DNA of 34,064 bases, from assembly GCA_023433515.1 (NCBI GenBank), contig JAEZCN010000091.1, positions 1 to 34,064 on the forward strand. Reading direction: 5' to 3'. Positions 8,662 to 19,115 of the stretch are shown here, piece after piece. A program made the translations under genes and the position numbers. Each line of letters begins with the position of its first letter. Position 1 is the first letter of the stretch. A model generated the notes under the pieces. The model had not been told where the DNA came from. It did not search any database and saw nothing but the letters and a program-made list of their open reading frames with translations. This DNA is from Pseudomonadota bacterium (GTDB lineage: Bacteria; Pseudomonadota; Gammaproteobacteria; Steroidobacterales; Steroidobacteraceae).

Positions 8662-9567
8662 CTAAACCAGCAATAAGACCAGCGGAATCCAGATCGAGCC
8701 GAGGAAGACGGAAATCGCCGCGGCGCTGGCGGCCAGGTCCAGGTCCAGCTCCTCGCGGGCCGACAGGACGACGGCCGTGAAACCGATGGGGGCCGCCGCC
8801 CCGATGGTGGCGATGGCCGCCGATATCCCCTCGAGGCCAAACAACCAGGCCAGGCCGAAACCCAGCAACGCGCCGAGTCCGGAGCGCAGGGCAACCGCGG
8901 TCAGGACCTCGGGACGTTTCAGGCCGCGCAGGCTCACCAGCAACCCCATCGCGAGCGGCACGAGCAGCACCAGTACCTGACCGATCGCGAGCACGACGTG
9001 CAGGAAATCGCGCGGGATCGGCGCGCCGCCGACGTTCAGGCCCAGTGAAATGAACAGCACCCACAGCGGCGGCGCAGCGAGCGTGCGCTTCAGGAGAACC
9101 GGGATGTCGTCCGCATGGCCGCCGTACTTGCACGCGACCACGGTCGTGACGGTCCACACCATGATCGCGTGCCCCATGTCGAACATCACGAGCTGCGCGA
9201 ATGCGCCGGTGCCGAGGCTCAGCGCGGCGAATGGATAGATGAGCGAGATGTTCATCGCCATCGCGCACATCACCATGGCACCCTCGCCCGCCAACGGCAG
9301 CCGGAACCGCTGCGCCATGATCGCGGCGGCCGCCCATCCGAGCAGCGACACGAGGATCGCGATGACGGGCAGCAGCGCGTGTTCGCGCGCCAGCGGCACG
9401 CCCGTCAGCGCGCCGAAGATCAGGATCGGCAGGCCGACGTTGAAGACGAAGCTCAGCAGCTTCCGGCCTTGCAGCTCGTTGCCCCAACCGGCGCGCCGCG
9501 CCGCGACTCCGAGAAAGAACAAGGCGGCAACCGCGGCGAGTCGCCAGTTCGAAACAATGAGTTCCAC
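8662..9567 (-). CDS. AEC-family (auxin efflux carrier-like) transporter
   Basis: A 301-residue inner-membrane protein with roughly ten hydrophobic segments spread over its whole length. It has the family pattern of paired five-helix halves and an N-terminal half with NVGLPILIFGALTG, the conserved N-x-x-x-P region of AEC proteins. Bacterial members move dicarboxylates or other organic acids. The start is a GTG at 9567. It is first in a leftward unit with the ThDP-dependent enzyme, which suggests both handle the same organic acid. Substrate and direction of transport are unknown. Confidence 0.88.
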   Translation of the reverse strand: MELIVSNWRLAAVAALFFLGVAARRAGWGNELQGRKLLSFVFNVGLPILIFGALTGVPLAREHALLPVIAILVSLLGWAAAAIMAQRFRLPLAGEGAMVMCAMAMNISLIYPFAALSLGTGAFAQLVMFDMGHAIMVWTVTTVVACKYGGHADDIPVLLKRTLAAPPLWVLFISLGLNVGGAPIPRDFLHVVLAIGQVLVLLVPLAMGLLVSLRGLKRPEVLTAVALRSGLGALLGFGLAWLFGLEGISAAIATIGAAAPIGFTAVVLSAREELDLDLAASAAAISVFLGSIWIPLVLLLV

Positions 9568-9616
9568 GCTGGCAATCTATACTGCGCACACCTCGAGGAA
9601 CACAGAGGACCTCCAT

Positions 9617-10303
9617 ATGATCGAGTTGTTCACCGCGGCCACGCCGAATGGCTGGAAGATTTCCATCGCGCTCGAAGAAATGCAGCTGCCCTACACCGTG
9701 CGCCTGCTCACGCTGTCGAAGCTCGAACAAAAGGAGGAATGGTTCCTCGAGATCAACCCGAACGGACGCATCCCCGCCATCATCGATCACGCGAATGGCG
9801 ACTTCGCCGTGTTCGAGTCCGGCGCGATTCTCATCTATCTCGCGGAAACGTACGGCGAGAAGTCCCCGGTCAGACTGCTGCCCACGGAGCCCAAGGCACG
9901 CTCGCGCGTGCTTCAGTGGCTCATGTTCCAGATGGCGGGCGTGGGGCCGATGATGGGCCAGGCGAACGTCTTTTTCCGATACGCGCCCGAAAAGATTCCG
10001 TACGCGATCGAACGCTACCAGCGCGAGGTGCGACGCCTGTTCGAGGTGATGGAAAGGCAGCTCGCCGCGAACGAATACATCGCGGGCAGCGACTATTCGA
10101 TCGCCGACATCGCGCTGTGGAGCTGGGTCGCCGGTTACGGGTGGTCGGGCGTGAGTGTCGACGGGTTGCCGCAGCTCAGGCGCTGGCTGGATCTCGTCGG
10201 CGCGCGGCCCGCGGCCCAGAAGGGCCGCATCATTCCGCCGCCCGCGGATACCAACGCGGACAAGGCCAACACCGTGGAGAGTGCCCGCAAGATGCTGGCG
10301 TGA
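9617..10303 (+). CDS. Nu-class (YfcG/YghU-like) glutathione S-transferase
   Basis: A 228-residue protein with an N-terminal thioredoxin-fold domain (1-80) and an all-helical C-terminal domain. TPNGWKI at 9-15 places T9 and N11 exactly as in E. coli YfcG, where they contact glutathione instead of a catalytic Tyr/Ser/Cys. ESGAILIYLAE carries the conserved glutathione gamma-glutamyl contacts. YfcG-type enzymes act as disulfide-bond reductases. The ATG at 9617 follows AGAGGA at 9604-9609; much longer upstream extensions are possible in frame but lack family similarity. It is divergent from the AEC transporter with a 49-base gap. Beta-etherase activity on lignin dimers is conceivable here, but the family match does not call for it. 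Confidence 0.9.
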   Translation: MIELFTAATPNGWKISIALEEMQLPYTVRLLTLSKLEQKEEWFLEINPNGRIPAIIDHANGDFAVFESGAILIYLAETYGEKSPVRLLPTEPKARSRVLQWLMFQMAGVGPMMGQANVFFRYAPEKIPYAIERYQREVRRLFEVMERQLAANEYIAGSDYSIADIALWSWVAGYGWSGVSVDGLPQLRRWLDLVGARPAAQKGRIIPPPADTNADKANTVESARKMLA

Positions 10304-10312
10304 AACGCCGCG

Positions 10313-10939
10313 TCAGTTCGGCGGCGTGTAGGTTGCGGCCCCGGCGCGTCCCATGACCGCCACGCACTGCTCGCGCGTCTCCGCATAAGGCGTCGGCAAC
10401 GTGCGGATATCGCCGTTCTTGAGGAAGCGCCACTCGGGTGGATAGATCCAGTCGTTCACAGGCTGCGCCCACAGGCCACGCTTGCCCTCACGCGCCTCGG
10501 CTTCGAAATCGCAGAAGCGTGCATCGCCCATGTAGCGCCGATATGCCCAGGCATGGCCCTCGCGCAGCATCGTATCGTTGACGTTGACGCGCTGACCGTC
10601 GACGACCTTCCACACCACGGCGACCAGGCGCCGGTACGAATCCTGCGTCACGACTTCGAGCTCGACCGCGGATCCCTCGGGCAGCATCGCCTTCAGCGCC
10701 GCCTTCGACTTGTCCCCGTATGGCTGATCGTGTTCGGGCGTGTCGAGCGCGGACAGGCGCACCCGCGCCTTGCCCGAATCCAGGCGCACTTCGATCGAGT
10801 CGCCGTCGTTGACCTTGGTGACGCTCGCCGCGAGCACGGGTTGCGGCTTGGGCTCCTCGGCCGCGGCGGAGCCGGACGTCGCCAGCGCGACGACGCCGCA
10901 GAAGGAGATCGTGAGCCGCACGAAGGTCTTACGACGCAT
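10313..10939 (-). CDS. Secreted SNase-like (thermonuclease-fold) protein
   Basis: A 208-residue protein with an N-terminal signal peptide (hydrophobic stretch about 8-24, then SAAAEEP), so it acts in the periplasm or outside the cell. Residues 37-150 show the staphylococcal nuclease pattern: NDGDSIEVRL, RVRLSALDTPE (with R61, D66, T67 and E69 like the catalytic Arg/Asp/Glu set) and SYRRLVAVVW (second catalytic Arg). The tail EGKRGLWAQP is also typical. It is the last gene of the leftward unit after the PQQ dehydrogenase, separated by 32 bases. A functional link to that enzyme is not obvious. Confidence 0.9.
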   Translation of the reverse strand: MRRKTFVRLTISFCGVVALATSGSAAAEEPKPQPVLAASVTKVNDGDSIEVRLDSGKARVRLSALDTPEHDQPYGDKSKAALKAMLPEGSAVELEVVTQDSYRRLVAVVWKVVDGQRVNVNDTMLREGHAWAYRRYMGDARFCDFEAEAREGKRGLWAQPVNDWIYPPEWRFLKNGDIRTLPTPYAETREQCVAVMGRAGAATYTPPN

Positions 10940-10971
10940 CGTGCAGCTTCATGACTGACTCGATCGCGGGG

Positions 10972-13146
<2,175 letters not shown>

Positions 13147-13261
13147 ACTCCCCCCCAGGGCCGGACGTTCGACTCAATTGGCCCTATCTGGCGCGACGCG
13201 GCGCGCCATGGGCTCGACTATCGACGAGATTCCAATCGATCGGCAGCGAACGCACGACGCG

Positions 13262-14017
13262 TCACGAACGATGCATGTCCCCGTCTATCGAGATCGCCTG
13301 TCCGGAGATCGTGCGCGCGGCATCCGATGCCAGGAACAACGCCAGCGCGGCGATCTCGCTGGCCTCGGTCAGCGTCTTGATCGAACGCGTGGCGAGCGCG
13401 ATCGCACGCTCCTCGTCGAGCGAACGGCCGCTCGCGGCGGCGCGTCCCTCGAGTACGCGATCCATCCGCGGTCCCGCCACCGCGCCGGGCAGGATCGCAT
13501 TCGCACGGATTCCGAACTCGCCGAGTTCCATCGACAACGTCTTCGTGAATCCGATGACGCCCCACTTGCTCGTGGCGTAGGCGCTGCGCAGCGGATAGCC
13601 GAATTTCCCCGCGGCCGAGGACATGTTGATGATGCTGCCCGCGTTCGACTTGCGCAGGAATGGGATCGCGAGCCGCGTGACGTTGAACGTGCCGCCGAGA
13701 TTCACGCGCATCACGCGTTCCCATTCGGCCGGGTCGTAGAGTTCGATCGGGGTCGTGGGGCCGGCGATGCCCGCATTGTTCACGAGTACGTCGAGTCCGC
13801 CGAGCGCGCCGATCGCGCGAGGCAACACGGCCTCGATCGACAGGAGATCGCCCAGGTCGCACACATCGGTCACGACGGCGGGTATCTCCTCGCGCAGCGC
13901 GATCAGGGCGTCGGTGTCGATGTCGATCGCGCACACGCGCGCGCCCGCTGTGGCGAACGCCCGCACGATTTCACGGCCGATGCCGGCCGCGCCGGCCGTT
14001 ACGAGGACCTTCTGCAT
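13262..14017 (-). CDS. Short-chain dehydrogenase/reductase (SDR)
   Basis: A 251-residue classical SDR. The cofactor motif is TAGAAGIG at 7-14, with Ala at the usual first Gly. NNAG lies at 80-83, and the catalytic set is N106, S134, Y147 and K151 (SAYATSKWG). An acidic residue after the second strand (IDID) favours NAD over NADP. The tail AISIDGDMH fits the family. The ATG at 14017 puts the dinucleotide motif at the normal distance; longer in-frame extensions upstream have no family match. It is divergent from the ring-cleavage dioxygenase (135-base gap) and 115 bases upstream of the PQQ dehydrogenase. A dehydrogenase for an aryl alcohol or ketone of the same pathway is a guess. Confidence 0.9.
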   Translation of the reverse strand: MQKVLVTAGAAGIGREIVRAFATAGARVCAIDIDTDALIALREEIPAVVTDVCDLGDLLSIEAVLPRAIGALGGLDVLVNNAGIAGPTTPIELYDPAEWERVMRVNLGGTFNVTRLAIPFLRKSNAGSIINMSSAAGKFGYPLRSAYATSKWGVIGFTKTLSMELGEFGIRANAILPGAVAGPRMDRVLEGRAAASGRSLDEERAIALATRSIKTLTEASEIAALALFLASDAARTISGQAISIDGDMHRS

Positions 14018-14152
14018 GGCGGCAATGGTGCACGAAACGCCGCTCGCGGACTCGACCGTCGGTACGCAGGCTTTTCGCTCCCGGGCGGGCAAGGGTTTCG
14101 CAGCCCGGTAGTCTTGGGACCCAGCAGGCTCGAACGACTTCCGGAGATCCTC

Positions 14153-15421
14153 ATGGCCACCATAGTGGGCGGCATCGCCACCTCGCACACCCCGACCATC
14201 GGCTTCGCGCTCGATGCGAAGAAACAAGAGGATCCCGTGTGGGCGCCGATCTTCGCCGGATACGAGCCCGTGAGGAAATGGCTCGCCGAGAAGAAGCCCG
14301 ACGTGTTGTTCTTCATCTACAACGATCACATCACCTCGTTCTTCTTCGATCACTACTCGCACTTCACGCTGGGCGTCGGCGAGAAATTCCGGGTGGCGGA
14401 CGAAGGCGGCGGCGCGCGCGATCTACCGCCCATCAAGGGTCACCCGGCGCTCGCGCAGCACATTGCCAAGGGTCTCGTGGCGGACGAGTTCGACCTGTCG
14501 TTCTTCCAGGAGAAGGGACTCGATCACGGCTGCTTCTCGCCGCTCTCGCTGCTGTGGCCGCATGAGAAGGAATGGCCCGGCGCCATCGTACCGCTGCAGG
14601 TCGGCGTACTGCAGCTGCCGATTCCGTCGGCGAAGCGCTGCTTCAAGCTCGGACGCGCGCTGCGCAAGGCGATCGAGAGTTTCCCCGAGGACATCAAGGT
14701 GGCGATCGTCGGCACGGGCGGACTGTCGCACCAGGTGCACGGCGAACGCGCGGGCTTCAACAACACGCCCTGGGACATGGAGTTCCTCGAACTACTGGAG
14801 AAGGATCCCGGGAAACTCACAGACATCACGATCGCCGAGTACGCCGAGAAAGGCGGCATGGAAGGCTCGGAAGTCATCATGTGGCTCCTGATGCGCGGCG
14901 CGCTCGCGCCGAAGGTGAAGAAGCTGCACCAGGCTTACTACCTGCCGTCGATGACGCCCATCGCCACCGTGATTTTCGAGGACGATCCGTCCCAGGCCGA
15001 TGAAGAGACCGGCGCGGAAACGCCGGGGCAATACCGGGAACGCATCGAGCGCCAGTGGCGCGGCGTCGAGAAGCTGCCCGGGACCTATCCGTTCACGCTG
15101 GATCGCAGCGTGAACGCGTACCGGCTCAACTCGTTCCTGCATTCGCTGCTGCAGCCGGAGCGGCGCAAGCGGTTCATCGACGAGCCCGAGGGGTTGTTCG
15201 AGGAGGCGGAACTCAGCGAGGAGGAGCGCAGGATGCTGCGGGCGCGCGACTGGCGCGCGCTCATGCACTACGGCGCGATCTTCTTCCTGCTGGAGAAGTT
15301 AGGGGCCGTGGTCGGCACCACCAACCTGCACATCTACGCGGCGATGCGCGGCGAATCGCTCGACGACTTCCTGAAGACCCGGAACACGAAGGTGTTGTAC
15401 TCGGTCGCGGCGCAGAAGTAA
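14153..15421 (+). CDS. galA: Gallate dioxygenase-type extradiol dioxygenase (fused LigB-LigA)
   Basis: A 422-residue class III extradiol dioxygenase with the large LigB-like domain (about 1-280) fused to a LigA-like domain (about 300-410), the layout of GalA and DesB. Iron ligands expected from DesB are present: H12 (TSHTPT), H59 (YNDHI) and E240 (GSEVIM). The catalytic His is H193 in LSHQVHG. T13, H125 and E381 (LLEKLG) fit the gallate-contact residues described for DesB. It should open the ring of gallate, possibly also protocatechuate. ATG at 14153 follows GGAG at 14144. The genes for the next steps of the meta pathway are not in the window. Gallate over protocatechuate is preferred because of the fused length, but is inferred. 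Confidence 0.88.
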   Translation: MATIVGGIATSHTPTIGFALDAKKQEDPVWAPIFAGYEPVRKWLAEKKPDVLFFIYNDHITSFFFDHYSHFTLGVGEKFRVADEGGGARDLPPIKGHPALAQHIAKGLVADEFDLSFFQEKGLDHGCFSPLSLLWPHEKEWPGAIVPLQVGVLQLPIPSAKRCFKLGRALRKAIESFPEDIKVAIVGTGGLSHQVHGERAGFNNTPWDMEFLELLEKDPGKLTDITIAEYAEKGGMEGSEVIMWLLMRGALAPKVKKLHQAYYLPSMTPIATVIFEDDPSQADEETGAETPGQYRERIERQWRGVEKLPGTYPFTLDRSVNAYRLNSFLHSLLQPERRKRFIDEPEGLFEEAELSEEERRMLRARDWRALMHYGAIFFLLEKLGAVVGTTNLHIYAAMRGESLDDFLKTRNTKVLYSVAAQK

Positions 15422-15428
15422 CCACCAC

Positions 15429-15442
15429 TGCATACGTATTCG
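15429..15442. promoter_or_regulatory. LacI-type operator upstream of the pullulanase gene
   Basis: TGCATACGTATTCG, centred about 66 bases before the pullulanase ATG, is a near-palindrome around TACGTA. It matches the sites before the other starch genes in this window at 13 of 14 bases. The LacI-type protein encoded at 26364-27380 is the likely binder. This site starts 7 bases after the dioxygenase stop. Confidence 0.75.
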
Positions 15443-15501
15443 TAAGCGCACGGCCTCGCAACTCGATTAGCTTCGCGACAGGTCCGATAGGGAGATCGCA
15501 C

Positions 15502-18500
15502 ATGTCGTCATCGCGCCGGCGCGTTCGCGCCTTCTTGCCGTTCGTCTCCGCTTCCCTGGTCTTGTGCGCCGCCGAACTACCGGCGCAGGCACCCGCCTCG
15601 GTGGGCATCCCGGGCAACTATCAATCCGAAGCCGGCTGCCCCGGCGACTGGGATCCCGCCTGCCCCGCCACACAACTCGCCTACGACGCCAACGGCGACA
15701 TCTGGCGGAACACGTTCAGCTTCGGGCCCGCGGGCGCGTACGAATACAAGGTGGCTCTCAACGGCACGTGGGATTGGAATTACGGCCTGAACGCGCAGCA
15801 GAACGGCCCGAACATCCCGCTCATCACCACCGCGACACCGCAGAACGTCACGTTCTACTACGACCACAAGACGCACTGGGTCACCGACAACGTCAGCTCG
15901 ATCATCGCGACGGTGCCGGGCAATTTTCAAAGCGAGATGGGCTGCGGCGGCGACTGGGATCCGGGCTGCTTCCGCACCTGGCTGCAGGACATCCAGTCCA
16001 CGTCTATCTACAGCTTCACCACCAGCGCGATTCCCGCCGGCGCCTACGAGGCCAAGGTGGCGCTCGATGGCAGCTGGGACGTGAACTACGGCGCGGGCGG
16101 CGTGCAGAACGGGCCCAACATTCACTTCGCGGTGCCCGCCACGGGAATGGAAGTCGCGTTCCAGTGGAACTCGGTGACGAAGGATCTGCGCGTCATCGTG
16201 GGCGGCATACGGGGCGACCTCACCAAGGCGCAGGCGTACTGGCTCTCGAGAGACACGATCGCTTGGAACGTACCCACCGACACGGTGGTGCGCCTGTTTG
16301 CGGATCCGGACGGCGCGCTCACGCTCGACGGTCCCGGCGTCGTTCCCGGCGCGAACACGCGAAGCTGGACGCTCACGCACGACCCGGCGGGTCTCTCGCC
16401 CGCGCTGCGCGCGCGCTTCCCGCACCTCGCGAATCTCGCCGCGTTCCGCCTGCCGGCGGACGCCGTGCACGCCGCGGCGCACAGCCTCAAGGGACAACTC
16501 GCCATCGGCGCCACGCGCTCGGGCCAGGGAGTCGACGCCACGTCGCTGCAATTTCCCGGCGTGCTCGACGATCTCTACGCGGCCAAGGCCGCGCCGCTCA
16601 CGCTCGGCCCCAGCTTCAGGAACGGCCAGGCGACGGTGCGCGTCTGGGCGCCGACCGCGCGCAATCTCAGCCTGCGCGTCTTCGCCGACCCGGATCCCGG
16701 CACGACATACGTGACCTTCCCGATGACGCTCGATCCGGCGAGCGGCACGTGGAGTTTCACCGCGCCGGCCGCCGCCATGCTCGGCAAGTACTATCTGCTC
16801 GAGGCGCAGGTCTACGTGCGCTCGACCAATCACGTCGAAACCAACGTCGTCACCGATCCCTATTCCGTCTCGCTGGCGCGCAACAGCACCCGCAGCCAGT
16901 TCGTCTCGCTCGACGATCCGGCGCTCGCGCCGCATGACTGGCGATCGGTGCGCAAGCCGCATCTCGCGGCACCCGAGGACATCGTGCTCTACGAACTCCA
17001 CGTGCGCGACTTCAGCGCCACGGACCCGAGCGTGCCCGCGCCGCTGCGTGGCACGTATTCGGCATTCGCGCAGAAGCGCTCGAACGGCATGAAGCACTTG
17101 CGGACACTCGGCCTCGCGGGCGTGACACACGTGCACCTGCTGCCATCGTTCGACTTCGCGACCACGAACGAGGACCGGTCCGCCTGGCAGTCGCCGTCGA
17201 TCGACGTATTGTCGGCGCTGCCGGCCGATTCGTCCGAACAGCAGGCGCTGGTCATGGCCGACGCGGATCGCGACGGCTTCAACTGGGGTTACGACCCGCT
17301 GCACTACAACGTGCCCGAGGGTAGTTATTCAACCGATGCGGACGGACCGGCCCGCATCCGCGAATTCCGCGAGATGGTGCAGTCGCTCAACCAGAATGGG
17401 CTGCGCGTGGTCGTCGACGTCGTCTACAACCACACCAACTCGGCCGGACAGAACCCCAACTCCATCCTCGACAAGCTGGTGCCCGGCTACTATCACCGCC
17501 TCAACGGTGACGGCGTCGTGCTCGGCGAGAGCTGCTGCGCGGACACGGCCACCGAGCACGCGATGATGGAAAAGCTCATGGTCGACTCGGTAGTGCTGTG
17601 GGCCAAGCAATACAAGATCGACGGCTTCCGCTTCGACATCATGGGCTTTCACCTCAAGTCCAACATGCTCAAGGTGCGCGCCGCGCTCGACAAGCTCACG
17701 CCCGCGAAGGACGGCGTCGACGGCCGATCCATCTACCTGTACGGCGAGGCCTGGAATTTCGGCGTCATGGCCAACAACGGCCGCGGCGAGAACGCGATCC
17801 AGGTGAACATGGCCGGCACCGGCATCGGTTCGTTCAACGACCGCATCCGCGACGCGGTGCGCGGCGGCGGACCATTCAGCCCGCGCCGCGACCAGGGCTT
17901 CGCCACCGGGCTGTACGTGGAGCCGAACGGAACCTTCGGAGGGTCCTCCGTGGACGCGAAGGCCGAACTACTGCGACTCACCGATCGCGTGAAACTCGGA
18001 CTCGCCGGCAATCTCGCGAGCTACGAAATCGTCGACGCCACCGGCGTGAAGAAGCCGGGCCGCGACGTGGATTACTTCGGCATGCCGGGCGCGTTCGGCG
18101 CGCAGCCGGAGGACACGATCCAGTACATCGGCGTGCACGACGACCCGGACTGGTTCGACGCGATGAATCTCAAGCTGGCCTCGAACGTGCCGCGCGCCGA
18201 CCGCGTGCGCATGCACCGGCTCGGACTTTCGATCGTCGCGCTTTCGCAGGGCGTGCCCTTCTTCATGGCGGGCGACGAAATCCTGCGCTCCAAGTCGGGC
18301 GACCGGAACAGCTACAACTCCGGCGACTGGTTCAATCGGATCGACTGGACACTGAAGACGAACAACTGGGGCGTCGGTCTTCCGCCGGCGAACGGCAACG
18401 AGGAAGACTGGTCGATCATCGGCCCCGCGCTCGCGGATCCGAATCTCAAGCCGACCGCGCGCGACATCGAAGGCACGTACCGCCACATGCTCGAGATGCT

Positions 18501-18861
18501 CACCATCCGCAAGACCAGCGGACTGTTCCGCTTGCGGACGGCCGAGCAGATCCGCAAGGCGGTTTCTTTCTACAACGTCGGGCCGGACCAGGTTCCCGGC
18601 CTCATCGTCGAGCGCATCGTGAACACCGATCGCTTCTGCTATCCGGCTTCGCAGGCGGTGGTGCTCGTCAACGCGACTCCGCAGCCGCAGACGTTCGCGG
18701 ACCCGGCGTTCGAGAAGCAGCCTTTGTACCTGCACCCGGTGCTGGCCTTCTCCCACGATCCGGTGGTTAGAACCTCGAAGTTCCAGCCGCGGACCGGCAC
18801 GTTCTCGATTCCGGCGCGCACGGTGGCCGTCTTCGTCGCGCCCTGCGGGTTCCTGCGATGA
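15502..18861 (+). CDS. pulA: Secreted pullulanase-type alpha-1,6-glucosidase (GH13)
   Basis: A 1119-residue exported debranching enzyme for pullulan and branched glucans. A signal peptide (about 1-30, ending LPAQA) is followed by two tandem starch-binding X25-type modules, about 34-125 and 136-230, starting GIPGNYQSE and TVPGNFQSE and sharing GDWDP and KVAL-GSWD-NYG elements. Then come a pullulanase N-terminal domain, a CBM48-like domain (about 370-490) and the GH13 barrel with the FNWGYDP motif, VVVDVVYNH, nucleophile D712 (GFRFDIMGFH), acid/base E749 (YGEAWNFG) and D880 (GVHDDPDW). The last motif differs from the usual HDN, but its Asp is kept. The ATG at 15502 follows AGGGAG. The operator at 15429 puts it in the same regulon as the receptor and glucosidases. 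Confidence 0.94.
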   Translation: MSSSRRRVRAFLPFVSASLVLCAAELPAQAPASVGIPGNYQSEAGCPGDWDPACPATQLAYDANGDIWRNTFSFGPAGAYEYKVALNGTWDWNYGLNAQQNGPNIPLITTATPQNVTFYYDHKTHWVTDNVSSIIATVPGNFQSEMGCGGDWDPGCFRTWLQDIQSTSIYSFTTSAIPAGAYEAKVALDGSWDVNYGAGGVQNGPNIHFAVPATGMEVAFQWNSVTKDLRVIVGGIRGDLTKAQAYWLSRDTIAWNVPTDTVVRLFADPDGALTLDGPGVVPGANTRSWTLTHDPAGLSPALRARFPHLANLAAFRLPADAVHAAAHSLKGQLAIGATRSGQGVDATSLQFPGVLDDLYAAKAAPLTLGPSFRNGQATVRVWAPTARNLSLRVFADPDPGTTYVTFPMTLDPASGTWSFTAPAAAMLGKYYLLEAQVYVRSTNHVETNVVTDPYSVSLARNSTRSQFVSLDDPALAPHDWRSVRKPHLAAPEDIVLYELHVRDFSATDPSVPAPLRGTYSAFAQKRSNGMKHLRTLGLAGVTHVHLLPSFDFATTNEDRSAWQSPSIDVLSALPADSSEQQALVMADADRDGFNWGYDPLHYNVPEGSYSTDADGPARIREFREMVQSLNQNGLRVVVDVVYNHTNSAGQNPNSILDKLVPGYYHRLNGDGVVLGESCCADTATEHAMMEKLMVDSVVLWAKQYKIDGFRFDIMGFHLKSNMLKVRAALDKLTPAKDGVDGRSIYLYGEAWNFGVMANNGRGENAIQVNMAGTGIGSFNDRIRDAVRGGGPFSPRRDQGFATGLYVEPNGTFGGSSVDAKAELLRLTDRVKLGLAGNLASYEIVDATGVKKPGRDVDYFGMPGAFGAQPEDTIQYIGVHDDPDWFDAMNLKLASNVPRADRVRMHRLGLSIVALSQGVPFFMAGDEILRSKSGDRNSYNSGDWFNRIDWTLKTNNWGVGLPPANGNEEDWSIIGPALADPNLKPTARDIEGTYRHMLEMLTIRKTSGLFRLRTAEQIRKAVSFYNVGPDQVPGLIVERIVNTDRFCYPASQAVVLVNATPQPQTFADPAFEKQPLYLHPVLAFSHDPVVRTSKFQPRTGTFSIPARTVAVFVAPCGFLR

Positions 18862-18995
18862 GGGTTTTGGGCAGGTTGGCCTGTCGACATCCTTTACAGT
18901 CGCAAACTACCGACCTGGCGAAGATCGCTCGCGCGAACCCGTGGGCCACCAATCCCCATCCAAAATCGCGGCGTTAAGGTAAATCGGGGCGGTTT

Positions 18996-19015
18996 TTTGT
19001 GAGTGGGATCACAAA
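18996..19015. promoter_or_regulatory. CRP-like binding site
   Basis: A perfect TGTGA-N6-TCACA core at 18998-19013, extended by two more matching base pairs on each side, equals the consensus of the CRP/Vfr/Clp family. It is centred about 68 bases upstream of the start point predicted from the sigma-54 element at 19047-19063, inside the non-coding region before the PEP-CTERM gene. Confidence 0.75.
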
Positions 19016-19046
19016 GTTGGGGCCAACGATGCGACATGGGTCACGC

Positions 19047-19063
19047 TTGGCACGTGGATTGCT
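19047..19063 (+). promoter_or_regulatory. Sigma-54 (-24/-12) promoter of the PEP-CTERM gene
   Basis: TTGGCACG-TGGA-TTGCT has the exact GG-N10-GC spacing and matches the RpoN consensus at nearly all positions. Transcription should start near 19074, giving a leader of about 42 bases to the ATG at 19116. RpoN control of PEP-CTERM genes through the PrsK/PrsR two-component system is established in exosortase-containing bacteria. The regulator genes are not in this window. Confidence 0.85.
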
Positions 19064-19115
19064 CCATTCTAGGCAGCGCCGCGATGGTCGTGGCCCCGAA
19101 CGTTCTGGAAGAACC

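Noticed and set aside
9617..10303. Glutathione transferase as a LigE/LigF-type beta-etherase
   Set aside because: Residues T9 and N11 in TPNGWKI and the overall match fit YfcG-type nu-class enzymes better; only the gene context would suggest a beta-etherase.
15577..17304. 575-codon leftward frame opposite the pullulanase gene, and a similar 606-codon frame at 31069-32889 opposite the amylase gene
   Set aside because: Both are antisense shadows with biased Arg/Val/His content; the sense genes have all catalytic residues.
18862..18990. Terminator directly after the pullulanase gene
   Set aside because: No stem with a T-run was found. The TTTTTT at 18993-18998 is not preceded by a clear hairpin and overlaps the CRP-like site.
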